A stretch of DNA of 64,000 nucleotides, taken from contig NZ_RQHS01000005.1 of assembly GCF_004770895.1 (NCBI RefSeq), positions 310,001 through 374,000 of the forward strand. Direction: 5' to 3'. The notes beneath the pieces were generated by a model. It had not been told where the DNA came from. It made no database searches and saw only the letters and a list, made by a program, of their open reading frames with translations. Position numbers and translations under genes: made by a program. Of this stretch, positions 54,204 to 63,961 are shown piece by piece (position 1 is the first letter of the stretch; the number at the start of each line of letters is the position of its first letter). The stretch is from Leptospira dzoumogneensis (GTDB taxonomy: Bacteria; Spirochaetota; Leptospiria; Leptospirales; Leptospiraceae).

Positions 54204-54571
54204 TCTATCTCCACTGTTTGGGGGGAATAGATCGCAAGAGTGATCTGCTCCCAGAATCCGTTCCAGAAACTTGTGTATTGATGAACCGATCTAGGTCCTT
54301 CTGCGCAGTACTTAGAAGTGTCTAATACCAGATTTCCAGGATAAAGTCCGAAGAAGTAGTAGGTATGCTGGACCTTATGAACTTCTCCCCCTTGTTCCGC
54401 TTGAGCCGATCTTAGATCCAAGGCACGTTTACATTCCCTTGAGGTTGGATAGATCCTGCATGCTTCCGGAGGAGCTTGTGGATAGCGGACCATTGCATGC
54501 CTGCAAGATTCTCCGAATCCTAAACTTAAGAATACGATTACGAGTATGGGTAGGATTTTATCTGCGCGCAA
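54191..54571 (-). CDS. Bor-like lipoprotein, longer relative
   Basis: 126 residues. Signal peptide with FGESC as possible lipobox, then YYFFGLYPGNLVLDTSKYC ... FWNGFWEQITLAIYSPQTVEIECY, a pattern parallel to the neighbouring Bor-like gene (YxxG, C, final T-V-E-x-C), so the two are probably paralogues. Overlaps the upstream gene by 14 nt. Confidence 0.65.
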   Translation of the reverse strand: MRADKILPILVIVFLSLGFGESCRHAMVRYPQAPPEACRIYPTSRECKRALDLRSAQAEQGGEVHKVQHTYYFFGLYPGNLVLDTSKYCAEGPRSVHQYTSFWNGFWEQITLAIYSPQTVEIECYK

Positions 54572-55043
54572 CTTCTTCCTCCCAAATTACCGAGGCATAA
54601 CCTGGGCCGTGCACCGCGGCAAATATTCTATAAGAAAGAACTTCCGATGGATCGGAAGAAGTATGGTTTAACACCAAGGAATAATCTCCTTTTTCTGGAT
54701 TGTTGATTTCAAGTTTGCAGGGAGAAAGTTGGCTGATCTTCTCTCCACATTTGATCTTTGAGTCGAATAAGATCCCTTTTCTGGATAATAAAACTCCCAG
54801 ATCGGGTTTATCCGTTAGAACTTCCACTATAAGAGAAACTCTATCCGCTTGTTTTATCCTAAATCTATATTCCCAAGAACCTTCCAGAATGGTCCCGTCC
54901 ACCTGAGCCTGGAAAGCGGAGGCTTCGGCCTTGGTGACTTTTTCGAAACGTAAAGGCTCGTGTCTCCGGTCTTCCTTACAATTATAAAGAAAGACCAGAG
55001 AAAATAAGCCGGATACAAAACAGAGATTTAAGATCTTTCTCAT
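54558..55043 (-). CDS. Lipoprotein of unknown function
   Basis: 161 residues. Lipobox LYNC after a hydrophobic leader, then a beta-sandwich-like body (SYRIFAAVHGPG) similar in feel to a C2/CUB fold but not recognised. Its ATG overlaps the stop of the LigB-like gene (ATGA), so it is translated from the same mRNA. Confidence 0.65.
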   Translation of the reverse strand: MRKILNLCFVSGLFSLVFLYNCKEDRRHEPLRFEKVTKAEASAFQAQVDGTILEGSWEYRFRIKQADRVSLIVEVLTDKPDLGVLLSRKGILFDSKIKCGEKISQLSPCKLEINNPEKGDYSLVLNHTSSDPSEVLSYRIFAAVHGPGYASVIWEEEVARR

Positions 55044-58000
55044 AAGTTCTGTTGTCTGTATACTCTCACTGGAGTATTGTTTTTACCAACACTCACATAG
55101 AGATAATAAACCCCGCCGGTATTGACGGACACAGCGGAGAAGATCTGCTGCACGTTGGCTGCGTCTGTGAGTCCACCTCCCGCAACTTGTGTCCACACAT
55201 TCGAAGCGGATCCTGGGTTTGCGGTATTCGTGCGATAGATACGGATACCGTTCGGGTTATCGAATCCTACATATAGATAAGATCCGTTTTTAGCCACCAT
55301 GGTGATCGTCTTATTGGTGGAATCCCCGAAGTTGGTGATTCCGTTCCCATCGTCTCCCACTACAGTCCAGTCGCCTGCATCACATTCTGTGTTGCCTGCT
55401 GTAAGAGTAGGATCACATTTCCAAAGTTGTGCTCTGCGGTTCGTATCTGTTCCGTCAGTACATCCTGCAACTGTTCCTGCGGCAGTGCGGATAGCGCTTG
55501 CTTGGGTTCCTTGGATACAGATGGTCCGTGTCACATAGAGTTTATCGTTAAATTCGGCAAACTGAGAGAATGCTCTGTCGGCAGGGATCAGATCGTAAAA
55601 TTTTGCAAGTTCCAAAGAGAACCAATTGTTCGTAGTGCTATTATGCCATTTCGTATTGGTTCTTGGTCCTACTTCTGTCCAATCCGTGCAAGTGTTCTTG
55701 GTAGAACAAGCGGCAGTAGGACTGGAAGAAGTGGAACGGATGATAGATCCGTTATGTCCTACTGCATGTAGGCCGCCATTTGCAGCATAGATCCTGTTCT
55801 TGAATACGATGGAGGAATCCACACCTATATAATATGCCCAGTTCGGACTTGAATTTACGCTTCCCGTTCCACCGTTAGATGGTCCTCCGAAGTAAGGCAT
55901 ATAATCGATACGTATCCTTCTTCCATTTGTTCCGTCGGTTGCGTCACAATTAGAACCTGGGGCACAGAATCCTGTGGTCCCTGATCCTGTATCCGAGGAA
56001 TTGAAGCTGATAAATCCGAAGTCGGGAGCGTTTAATCCGCTTCCTAATCCGCCGCTATTGCTAGGTTTTGCAAAACCTGCAAAGACCCTATCATTCATAA
56101 CGGTAATGGAAGAAGTTCCCGCAGTCGCGGTTCCGGTAATCGTTCCCATATCGATGTATTTGTAATTCAGGTTGGTGGAGGTATCGTTCGAATAGTAGAT
56201 ATAATCGAATAGATAGTTTCCACTTCCATCAGGAATTGTTCTTGCTGCGGCGATAAAGATATATGGGTTACTTGATAAGGAACCTGTTGTGAAAATTCCT
56301 CGACCACTTTCATTATCCGGACCACAACCATTTGCAAGTGTAGCGTCATTTTGGGTACAACCGGAGTGCCCTAAGGTTACGTAAGGCGGAACTGCAATGC
56401 CGTTTTCTCTCGTTGTAGCAGTGCTGGAACTTGTATAAGTAGAGTCTTGCCCGCTAAGCTGTATTGTATCCTTAGTAAAGGAGAACTGAACGGATTCAGG
56501 GTTTGCTCCATCATAAGCGAAACGTAATGCTCCGTTGCCTGCGTTGTTCGGACCTGTATAGATCTTGCTGTTAAAATCCGCCAAATAACCGAATGTAGAA
56601 CCGTTCGGGTCGATGGAAATAGGTCCGTCCCCAAAGTTTACAGGAGAAGTTCCACAACCTAGGAAGGAAGCCCTGTCCCTCGGAGAAGATTGGACATTCT
56701 CTGAATCGCCTGAATCACGAATGGATCCCCAAGAGGTATTATCGAATCCGTCCCCGTTCACGTTATTTGCAGCTATGATAGAATATTGTGCTCCGGTTTG
56801 TAATAAGCTATGGGTCACACAAACTTTTGCAGAGTCCGCAGTCGCTCCGCCGCAGACAACACCATCCAAAATTTTAGCGGAACTAATCGTTCCTAAATCT
56901 GTGGTTCCTACGAATGCGTAACGGTTTCCGCATTCTGAAGTGCTGCTACATTCTGCGGAGCCGCTTACATTATTACCCGATTTGATCGGTTTGGAGAAGT
57001 TGATGATCACGGTGCTTGTGCTTGCGCAGGAAGCGGAGCTTACCTTCAACTGCTCTTGTCCAACGAAGTCTCCATAGTTCGCACAACCTAAATTGTTCGG
57101 AACTCCGGAAAGATCTTGGATACCGCTCTTATTCACGATCACTGTATAGTTTGTTCCGGAAGTTTGAGAAGAAGCCAAGGTCAGGGTATAGATCGCACCA
57201 CTTCCGCTTACCGAAGAAACAGGGATATTAGAAGTAGAGGAGAAGTTGCTATTATCCGAACAAGCACCGCTTACAGCAGAGGTAAGAGCTAATTTATAAT
57301 TAGCAGCAGTGGTTGCCTGAGTTGTATTCACGGATTCGGAGAATGTCACCCTTACCGTAGTCGGGCCCAAAGAGACCACGTTAGATACAGTCGGAGGAGT
57401 AGTATCCAAGAACACAACGGTCAATTGAGTGTTTCCACTCACTGAACCGCTGGTTGCGGAGATAGTAACAGTTCCTGCCGCAACGCCGGTTGCCTTACCT
57501 TCCGTTCCGGAAGCGTTACTAATCGTAGCCTTGCTTGTATCTGAAGAAGCCCAGGTAACGGATGTGGTCAAGTTCTGAGTCGTCGAGTCGGAATAAGTTC
57601 CAGTTGCAGTGAAGTCCTTAGTCTGGGTCGTATACACATTACTATTCGTAGGAGACACCGCGATAGAAACTAATACCGCGGCCGTAACAGTGAAGTTGGT
57701 AGAAGAGGATATGGAACCTAAAGTAGCCGAGATCGTGCTTGTTCCGACCGCAACCGCAGTTGCCACACCTTGGTTTCCATTCGCATTACTGATCGTAGAA
57801 GAAGAAGTATTGGAAGAAGCCCAGGTCACTTGAGCGGTAATATCCAATGTGGTAGCATCCGAATACACACCGTTTGCAGTGAATGGAGTAGTATATCCTT
57901 TCGCCAAACTTGAGTTAGTTGGAGTGATTGAGATACTATCCAAGACGGCGGCTGTTACTGTTACCACAGTATCCGTGCTGGTTATTGAGTTATAACTTGC

Positions 58001-60841
58001 GGAAATCTGAGTACTTCCTTCTTGGAGAGCGGTCAGTTTACCGTTCGTTCCGGAGGTATTGCTAACAGTTGCTTTAGTTTGATCGAAGGAACTCCAAGTC
58101 ACCTGAGTCGTCAGATCCGAAGTGGAACTGTCGGTATAATGTCCGGTCGCAGTGAAGTTTTGAGTGCGTCCCTTCGCTATACTTAAAGTAGGAGAAGGAG
58201 CGATCGTAATACTTGTAAGAGCCGCAGCAGTCACAGTCAATACGCTCGCAGGAGAAGTCACCGAACCTAAAGTCGCAGTGATATTTGTGGTCCCCGTTGC
58301 AAGAGTAGTTGCCAGACCTTTACTTCCCGCAGCATTACTGATCGTAGCCTTGCTTGTGCTGGAAGATACCCAGGTAACCGAAGTTGTAAGATCCTGAGTG
58401 CTTGCATCCGTATAAGTCCCGGTCGCAGTAAAGTTTTGGGTCAGACCTTTAGCGACACTTGGATTAGTAGGATCCACTTGGATAGAAACCAATGTCGCAG
58501 CAGTCACAGTCAGATTTGCGCTTCCGCTGATACTTCCCAAGGTAGCGGAAATATTAGATGTTCCTAAAGAACCATTATTAGGAGAAGTTAATGTCTTTTT
58601 AGGTGCGGCAGTCAAAGCTCCTAATTGGATGATAGAAGTCTGAGAACTATCCCAAACCACTTGGTCAGTGATATCCTGAGTGCTTCCATCAGAGTAGGTT
58701 CCTGTCGCTTCTGCAAGTGTAGAAGTTCCTTTTGCGATAGAAGAATCCATAATATGGACCTCAAGAGAATCCAGAACCGCAGAAGTTACCGTAAATGTGA
58801 TCGAGTTAGATACGGAGCCTGAAGTCGCGGTGATTGTCGCTGTTCCAACAGCAACACCTGTCGCTTTTCCTTTAGTCCCGTTTGCGTTACTCACACCCAC
58901 AGTCGAGTTACTGGAGCTTGACCAAGTAACTGAAGTTGTAAGATCCTGAGTGGAATTATCAGAGTAAGTTCCTGTCGCACTTAAATTTTCGGATCTTCCT
59001 TTTGCTACACTTGGGTTAGAAGGAGTGATCGTAATCGATTGTAAAACCGCAGCGGTCACAGTCAGTGTGGTAGAAGGAGAAGTAATCGTTCCTAAAGTCG
59101 CAGTGATATTCGTAGTTCCAACCGCAGCGGCACTAGCTTTACCTTCCGTTCCGGAAGCATTGCTGATAGTTGCCTTGCTTGTATCAGAAGAAGCCCAGGT
59201 AACGGATGTAGTCAAGTTCTGAGTAGAACTGTCCGTATAAGTTCCAGTTGCGGTAAAATCTTTGGTTAATCCTTTCGCTACGCTTGGATTTGTAGGAGTT
59301 ACTGCGATGGAAACCAATTTGGCGGCAGTAACGGTAATATCCACAGTGCCGCTGATACTTCCTGAAGTTGCGGTGATTGTAGAAGTTCCGAGCGTTCCGT
59401 TATTCGGAGAATTCACTTGTTTTTTAGGAGTAGCAGTTAAAGTTCCCAGTTGTAGTACGGATGTTAAAGAGCTGCTCCAGGAAACGGAACCGGTAATGTT
59501 TTGAGAAGTTCCGTCGGAGTAAACACCTGTCGCTAAGATAGTAGTACTTGTTCCTTTTGCGATAGAAGAGTCATCCGCAGTCAATTGGATGGACTCCAAT
59601 TCAGCGGCAGTTACGGAGAAGGATACTGTTTCTTCTATCCCGCCTATTTCCGCAGTGATGTCCACTGTTCCGACTGCTATCCCGGAAGCTCTACCTTCAA
59701 ATCCTGAACCGTTATCCACGGTTGCGATAGAAGTGTCTTCACTGGACCAAGTTACTTGGTCTGTGATGTTCTCATTATGACCATCCGAGAAAATACCTGT
59801 AGCAACTAAATTTAAGGTTCTTCCCTTAGGGGTACTTGGGGTAGGAGGAGTGATGGAAATACTTTCCAATACCGCAGCAGTCACAGTAACATCAGTGTTT
59901 CCTCCGATAGAATTCAGAGTCGCAGTAATGGTAGAAGTCCCCATATCTTCTGTGGATAAAAATCCTTTGGATCCGGCAGTATTGCTGATAGTAGCGACTG
60001 CCGTATCCGAAGAATTCCAAGTTACTGAATTTGTAATGTCTTGGTTAGAATTGTCCGAATAAGTTCCAGTCGCAGTGTATTGCTGATTTTTTCCCAATGC
60101 CAAAGACTTATTAGTAGGAGTTACCGCGATAGAAACTAAAGCGGCAGAACTAACAGTTAAAGATAAATTAGAAGCATTTAATGAATTATAAGAAGCTTTG
60201 ATCGAAGTAGTGCCGGCATCTATCGCAGTCACAAGTCCTGTAGAATCAATAGTTGCAATAGCGGAACTTACTGTGCTCCATACGGTATTCGGATCATTAG
60301 TCAAGTCTTGGTTAGAGCCGTCCGCGAAATTACCCGTTAAAGTACATTGTCTAGTGATCCCTTTAGGCAAACTATCCGTTTGATTCACGCAAGAAATAGA
60401 AATTGTGTTCAAAGGAGCGGAGGTAACTGAAAGAGAAATTTGTGCGGTTTTGTTCTCATAAGTGATGCTGATATCTGCAGCTCCCACTCCTGTTCCTGTG
60501 GCTTGCCCACCCGCAGCCATAGAAATAATATTAGGATCGCTGGTGCTCCATACGGCATCCGCAGTAATATCTTTATGAGTTCCGTTAGAATACGCAGCAG
60601 TCGCCACCAATGACATGCTTGTAGTTTTTGCAAAACTGGAATTCGGAGAAGAGATCTCTACTCTACTTAATGTAGGAGTTCCTCCGCCGGGAAGGAAGAA
60701 TAATCCGCCTCCTCCTTTTTTTCCTGCCGCGAGCCCGACAGCTCCTGTTAATAAAGGCCAGGCGACGCATCCTTGGAAAAGAAGAAAGGAACACGCCAAC
60801 GCGGCGTAGAATTTTTTGGTGGGGTTGATTCCGGAGCTCAT
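55040..60841 (-). CDS. ligB: LigB-like outer-surface lipoprotein with 12 bacterial Ig-like domains
   Basis: 1933 residues. Signal peptide with lipobox LLFQGC, then a mature N-terminus CVAWPLLT..GLAAGKKGG that closely matches LigB of pathogenic Leptospira. Residues ~57-1145 hold twelve Big_2 domains of ~90 residues (each with L-S-I-x-V-T-P..S-x-A-K-G and T-A-T-G-x-Y-S/T-D). A ~790-residue C-terminal part begins with another Ig-like domain (PPTVSNVVSLGP) and has many Cys pairs. Length and domain count equal LigB (about 1890 residues, 12 domains). LigB binds fibronectin, fibrinogen, elastin and complement regulators. Heads a four-gene lipoprotein operon. Confidence 0.85.
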   Translation of the reverse strand: MSSGINPTKKFYAALACSFLLFQGCVAWPLLTGAVGLAAGKKGGGGLFFLPGGGTPTLSRVEISSPNSSFAKTTSMSLVATAAYSNGTHKDITADAVWSTSDPNIISMAAGGQATGTGVGAADISITYENKTAQISLSVTSAPLNTISISCVNQTDSLPKGITRQCTLTGNFADGSNQDLTNDPNTVWSTVSSAIATIDSTGLVTAIDAGTTSIKASYNSLNASNLSLTVSSAALVSIAVTPTNKSLALGKNQQYTATGTYSDNSNQDITNSVTWNSSDTAVATISNTAGSKGFLSTEDMGTSTITATLNSIGGNTDVTVTAAVLESISITPPTPSTPKGRTLNLVATGIFSDGHNENITDQVTWSSEDTSIATVDNGSGFEGRASGIAVGTVDITAEIGGIEETVSFSVTAAELESIQLTADDSSIAKGTSTTILATGVYSDGTSQNITGSVSWSSSLTSVLQLGTLTATPKKQVNSPNNGTLGTSTITATSGSISGTVDITVTAAKLVSIAVTPTNPSVAKGLTKDFTATGTYTDSSTQNLTTSVTWASSDTSKATISNASGTEGKASAAAVGTTNITATLGTITSPSTTLTVTAAVLQSITITPSNPSVAKGRSENLSATGTYSDNSTQDLTTSVTWSSSSNSTVGVSNANGTKGKATGVAVGTATITATSGSVSNSITFTVTSAVLDSLEVHIMDSSIAKGTSTLAEATGTYSDGSTQDITDQVVWDSSQTSIIQLGALTAAPKKTLTSPNNGSLGTSNISATLGSISGSANLTVTAATLVSIQVDPTNPSVAKGLTQNFTATGTYTDASTQDLTTSVTWVSSSTSKATISNAAGSKGLATTLATGTTNITATLGSVTSPASVLTVTAAALTSITIAPSPTLSIAKGRTQNFTATGHYTDSSTSDLTTQVTWSSFDQTKATVSNTSGTNGKLTALQEGSTQISASYNSITSTDTVVTVTAAVLDSISITPTNSSLAKGYTTPFTANGVYSDATTLDITAQVTWASSNTSSSTISNANGNQGVATAVAVGTSTISATLGSISSSTNFTVTAAVLVSIAVSPTNSNVYTTQTKDFTATGTYSDSTTQNLTTSVTWASSDTSKATISNASGTEGKATGVAAGTVTISATSGSVSGNTQLTVVFLDTTPPTVSNVVSLGPTTVRVTFSESVNTTQATTAANYKLALTSAVSGACSDNSNFSSTSNIPVSSVSGSGAIYTLTLASSQTSGTNYTVIVNKSGIQDLSGVPNNLGCANYGDFVGQEQLKVSSASCASTSTVIINFSKPIKSGNNVSGSAECSSTSECGNRYAFVGTTDLGTISSAKILDGVVCGGATADSAKVCVTHSLLQTGAQYSIIAANNVNGDGFDNTSWGSIRDSGDSENVQSSPRDRASFLGCGTSPVNFGDGPISIDPNGSTFGYLADFNSKIYTGPNNAGNGALRFAYDGANPESVQFSFTKDTIQLSGQDSTYTSSSTATTRENGIAVPPYVTLGHSGCTQNDATLANGCGPDNESGRGIFTTGSLSSNPYIFIAAARTIPDGSGNYLFDYIYYSNDTSTNLNYKYIDMGTITGTATAGTSSITVMNDRVFAGFAKPSNSGGLGSGLNAPDFGFISFNSSDTGSGTTGFCAPGSNCDATDGTNGRRIRIDYMPYFGGPSNGGTGSVNSSPNWAYYIGVDSSIVFKNRIYAANGGLHAVGHNGSIIRSTSSSPTAACSTKNTCTDWTEVGPRTNTKWHNSTTNNWFSLELAKFYDLIPADRAFSQFAEFNDKLYVTRTICIQGTQASAIRTAAGTVAGCTDGTDTNRRAQLWKCDPTLTAGNTECDAGDWTVVGDDGNGITNFGDSTNKTITMVAKNGSYLYVGFDNPNGIRIYRTNTANPGSASNVWTQVAGGGLTDAANVQQIFSAVSVNTGGVYYLYVSVGKNNTPVRVYRQQNL

Positions 60842-61494
60842 ATATATCTCTTTAGTTCGACTTTCGCTGTAGATTTTACTATCGACCTAATTCTATCGGA
60901 CGATATAGATCTAACGACTATTTCAAGAAAAAATAAATAATATGGGTTAGTTTTGTAAGTAAATGCTTACATAAACCAAGGAAGAAGCTTGGAGAATCTT
61001 TGAGTATGCAGAACTTGTTTTAATTATCGGAAAGTATCACTTGAGTAGGTGAAAACTTTCCGAAAGCATTTTCTGCTATTTACTTCTAGGAATGTTTACT
61101 CTGAAAAATCGGAAAATCCGACTAGCAACTTTAAAATATAGATCAAAAATAAGTAAGTAAACGTGCGATTACATTTGAAGACTCAAAACAGAACATATCT
61201 GTACCTTTTCCAAGTTAATTTACTAAACTCTTTGACCCGGATTTTACACAGATACAAATATTGTTTCCACGCTCGATGATAACTGGAACAGATTCGATAT
61301 TAGAACGAATTTCGGTTAACGTTATAAATTTCAGGAATCGATCTCTTATGTCGCTATTGACCGAAATTATTCCCGTTTAAAATGCGCAAAGGCCTGCAAT
61401 ATACGATTACTGTCTCGGTATTGTAGAATGGGCCGATAAAAAATGTATCAAAGAATCTCCGGTCGTGGTGACTAACTTCACCTCCGCAGGAATA
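60842..61494. promoter_or_regulatory. Leader and promoter region of the LigB-like gene; otherwise unassigned
   Basis: 653 bp. Near the start the minus-strand sequence AAAGAGATATAT-ATG holds the Shine-Dalgarno. GATATA of this site (60843-60848) can pair with TATATC 55-65 nt upstream (60902-60907), which could mask it. AT-rich tract to ~61380. Beyond 61384 an in-frame start-less stretch is seen (see finding). No other gene. Confidence 0.4.
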
Positions 61495-62985
61495 TTATTT
61501 AAAGTCCGGAAGGATCCAGTCCTTATGCAAAAAATCATCCTTCACCTTCATCAAGTCCCGATTCGGATCGATAAATGGGAGGCTTTTTTTGCCGTTTAAG
61601 GAGACTCTTACTTCCGCATAGACTGCGACATCATCGCCGGTTCTTTTCTTTTCTCTATCTCCTAAGAAATGAGCGAATTGCAGGATCAGATCCGGTTGAG
61701 TGCTCATCATTGTTTTTTGGACTTCGTTCAAATAAGACTCGGGCAAGACGTATTGTATCTCTCCCGTTCGCAAATTAACCACTTGGAAGCTTGCGATCCC
61801 ATTCTTCTGGATGAGCATGATATGCCATGCGAATCTAAAACCTTGTTCCGTCCATAGATGATTCCCAGGATATAAAAAATGCCTAAGAGGAAAAAGTATC
61901 TGGATCAAAACATATAAGGTCGCCGCCGAAATTCCGAATCTGGAGACAAAACGAGAGGTAAATCCCTCTAATCTGATCTCGAAATTTTTTCCCCATACAT
62001 TCGGTTTTTCTAAAGTGCGTAAAAGTATAAGCAAAAATTTTGCGGAAAGAAAACGGAAGGGTACCGGAAGTTTATTCCAAGCAGTTTTGAATAAGTTCCT
62101 CAGTTCTCCATAAGGGAAAATCCCCCTTCTTTTTAAAAATCCTCTCGCTTGAACGGGCCAGGTTGGAGGAAAAAATATTAAAGTGGAGAAGATCATGATC
62201 CAAGGAAACATTCCTATCGGAAAAAGTCTCCAAGTCAAAATATGAAAGACCAAAACAAAACTATATGCCCAAGGTCTCAGATTTTTTTTCAGAAGACAAA
62301 ATGGAACGAATAGGTCGAAAAGTAATCCCGCATAACTGAAAACATAACCTGCGATCGGATAAGAAAAAAATCCACCGATCACCGGAAAATCAGTATTTCG
62401 TACTAACCAAATCCTGAGAGGTTGAGCGGAAAATAACCAGTCCGGAACTAATTTTGCTAAACCTCCGAAAAAATATACGCAACCGATTTGAAATCTTAGG
62501 ATCCATAAGGACCAATTCGGGATTTTAGGAATGCTCCATCTTCCGTTTCGATAAGCTTCCAAAAAGTGAGATAAAGAAAAACAACGATCTGCAGGGATCC
62601 AAAACAAAAGAAAGAGTAATAGGAAAATTAAATAATAGTGATTCAGGTAAGTGGAAACATCTAAAAGATTAAAATAAGTAAACCCCACCCAATAGATAAA
62701 AATTGAGGTTCTATAGAGGACCCCTAAGGAGACAAAGATCGCTGCAATACATAATATTATAAAAACAGAATATAATAAAGGTCCTGGAATGACTCCTACC
62801 CAGAAAAATCCAAAATGTTTAAAATGAAAACCAGGTTCTAAAAAATATTTTTGCACCCAACCATACTGAAGATAACGAGCTGAGATAAAAAATAAAAGAA
62901 TACCGAACCCGAATCTGAAAAATCCTAAGGACCAAGCGGGAGATTGTTCGGATAGTTCGGACTTATACCGATTCCAAAGAGACAA
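61495..62985 (-). CDS. Vitamin K-dependent gamma-carboxylase-like membrane protein (HTTM domain)
   Basis: 496 residues. N-terminal ~280 residues form a multi-span HTTM domain (SLGVLYRTSIFIYWVGFTYFNLLDVSTYLNHYY). YFFGGLAKLVPDW aligns with the human carboxylase segment around GVKKLDADW, keeping the catalytic Lys (human Lys218) while its neighbour is Ala. The C-terminal ~130 residues are a soluble part. Shorter than human VKGC (758). A Leptospira homologue has been described that epoxidises vitamin K but does not carboxylate. Starts 1 nt after dprA. Confidence 0.8.
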   Translation of the reverse strand: MSLWNRYKSELSEQSPAWSLGFFRFGFGILLFFISARYLQYGWVQKYFLEPGFHFKHFGFFWVGVIPGPLLYSVFIILCIAAIFVSLGVLYRTSIFIYWVGFTYFNLLDVSTYLNHYYLIFLLLFLLFWIPADRCFSLSHFLEAYRNGRWSIPKIPNWSLWILRFQIGCVYFFGGLAKLVPDWLFSAQPLRIWLVRNTDFPVIGGFFSYPIAGYVFSYAGLLFDLFVPFCLLKKNLRPWAYSFVLVFHILTWRLFPIGMFPWIMIFSTLIFFPPTWPVQARGFLKRRGIFPYGELRNLFKTAWNKLPVPFRFLSAKFLLILLRTLEKPNVWGKNFEIRLEGFTSRFVSRFGISAATLYVLIQILFPLRHFLYPGNHLWTEQGFRFAWHIMLIQKNGIASFQVVNLRTGEIQYVLPESYLNEVQKTMMSTQPDLILQFAHFLGDREKKRTGDDVAVYAEVRVSLNGKKSLPFIDPNRDLMKVKDDFLHKDWILPDFK

Positions 62986-62986
62986 G

Positions 62987-63961
62987 TTAGATTCCTTTTT
63001 CTATTTGTTGAACGGATCGAATGAAACCGTTTCCTAGATCGATCCAATTACCATTCAATTTGTTTTTTCCCAATCGAGCAAGCATTCCGGGAACTTCTTC
63101 GAAGTTAGAAGGGAGAATTTCTTCCAAATGAAAAATTCTCTCTCCATACTTTTGACAATTATCAAATGAGACAGGATTTGCCCCTTCAGAGAGTAATTTT
63201 TTTCCACCTTGGTTTTGGGTCTGTAATGGATGATCAAAAACAAAAATATCTCTGTCTTGGGAAATTGCATTTGATGCTGAAGATAATGCTCCACTTTTAG
63301 AAGGTGCTTCCATTACTAAAAGAGAAGGTGAGATCCCTGTGATAATCCTGTTTCTTTTTGGAAATGCATATTTTCTGACTTCAAAACCAGGAGGACATTC
63401 AGTGATCACTATACCGTTGACGGAAGATTTCATTCTTTTGTACAAATTCCTGTTTTCGTAAGGATATTCTTTTTCAGGACCGGTTCCCATGACTCCAATT
63501 ACCGGGATCTCTTGGTCCAAAGCTTGCAGCATCGCCGCCTTATCCACTCCTAATGCTAAACCGGAAACAATACCGTCTAATCCGAGAGAGCTTAGGAAAT
63601 CCGGAATTAGTTTAGAATAATATAATGTGATTGGGGAAACTTTTCTGGTTCCGACTACAGCTAGATAAGAAAGTTTTAGAAGAGAAACATTGCCGAAGCA
63701 GAATAAATTCGGGGGAGGATCATAAATTTCTTTGAGGAGAGAAGGATATTCCGGATCAAAATAAGAAACGATCTCCGCTCCAAGCTTTTTTAAAGAAGAA
63801 GAATAATATTTAGAATCGAATTCCGCCTTCTCTTTTAGATCCTTTGGAAGTATTTTTTGCAGTTTTTCCAGAACCTCCGATTTAGAGAGGCTCTGGGGTA
63901 AAAATCCGGATCTGGTTAGGATTTTATATAAGCTTGGAGAAGAAAGGGAAAGAAAATCCAT
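62987..63961 (-). CDS. dprA: DNA-processing protein DprA/Smf
   Basis: 324 residues. Rossmann-like DprA domain with LAVVGTRKVSPITLYYSK, GIVSGLALGVDKAAMLQALD and FPKRNRIITGISPSLLVMEAPSKSGALSSA; N-terminal helical extension and a short C-terminal part. It protects incoming single-stranded DNA and loads RecA in transformation or recombination. A natural-competence role in Leptospira is unproven. Confidence 0.92.
   Translation of the reverse strand: MDFLSLSSPSLYKILTRSGFLPQSLSKSEVLEKLQKILPKDLKEKAEFDSKYYSSSLKKLGAEIVSYFDPEYPSLLKEIYDPPPNLFCFGNVSLLKLSYLAVVGTRKVSPITLYYSKLIPDFLSSLGLDGIVSGLALGVDKAAMLQALDQEIPVIGVMGTGPEKEYPYENRNLYKRMKSSVNGIVITECPPGFEVRKYAFPKRNRIITGISPSLLVMEAPSKSGALSSASNAISQDRDIFVFDHPLQTQNQGGKKLLSEGANPVSFDNCQKYGERIFHLEEILPSNFEEVPGMLARLGKNKLNGNWIDLGNGFIRSVQQIEKGI

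Noticed and set aside
55052..60809. Many open frames antisense to the LigB-like gene
   Set aside because: Repetitive codon use in the Ig-like repeats opens the opposite strand; their translations repeat with the domain period and have no family features.
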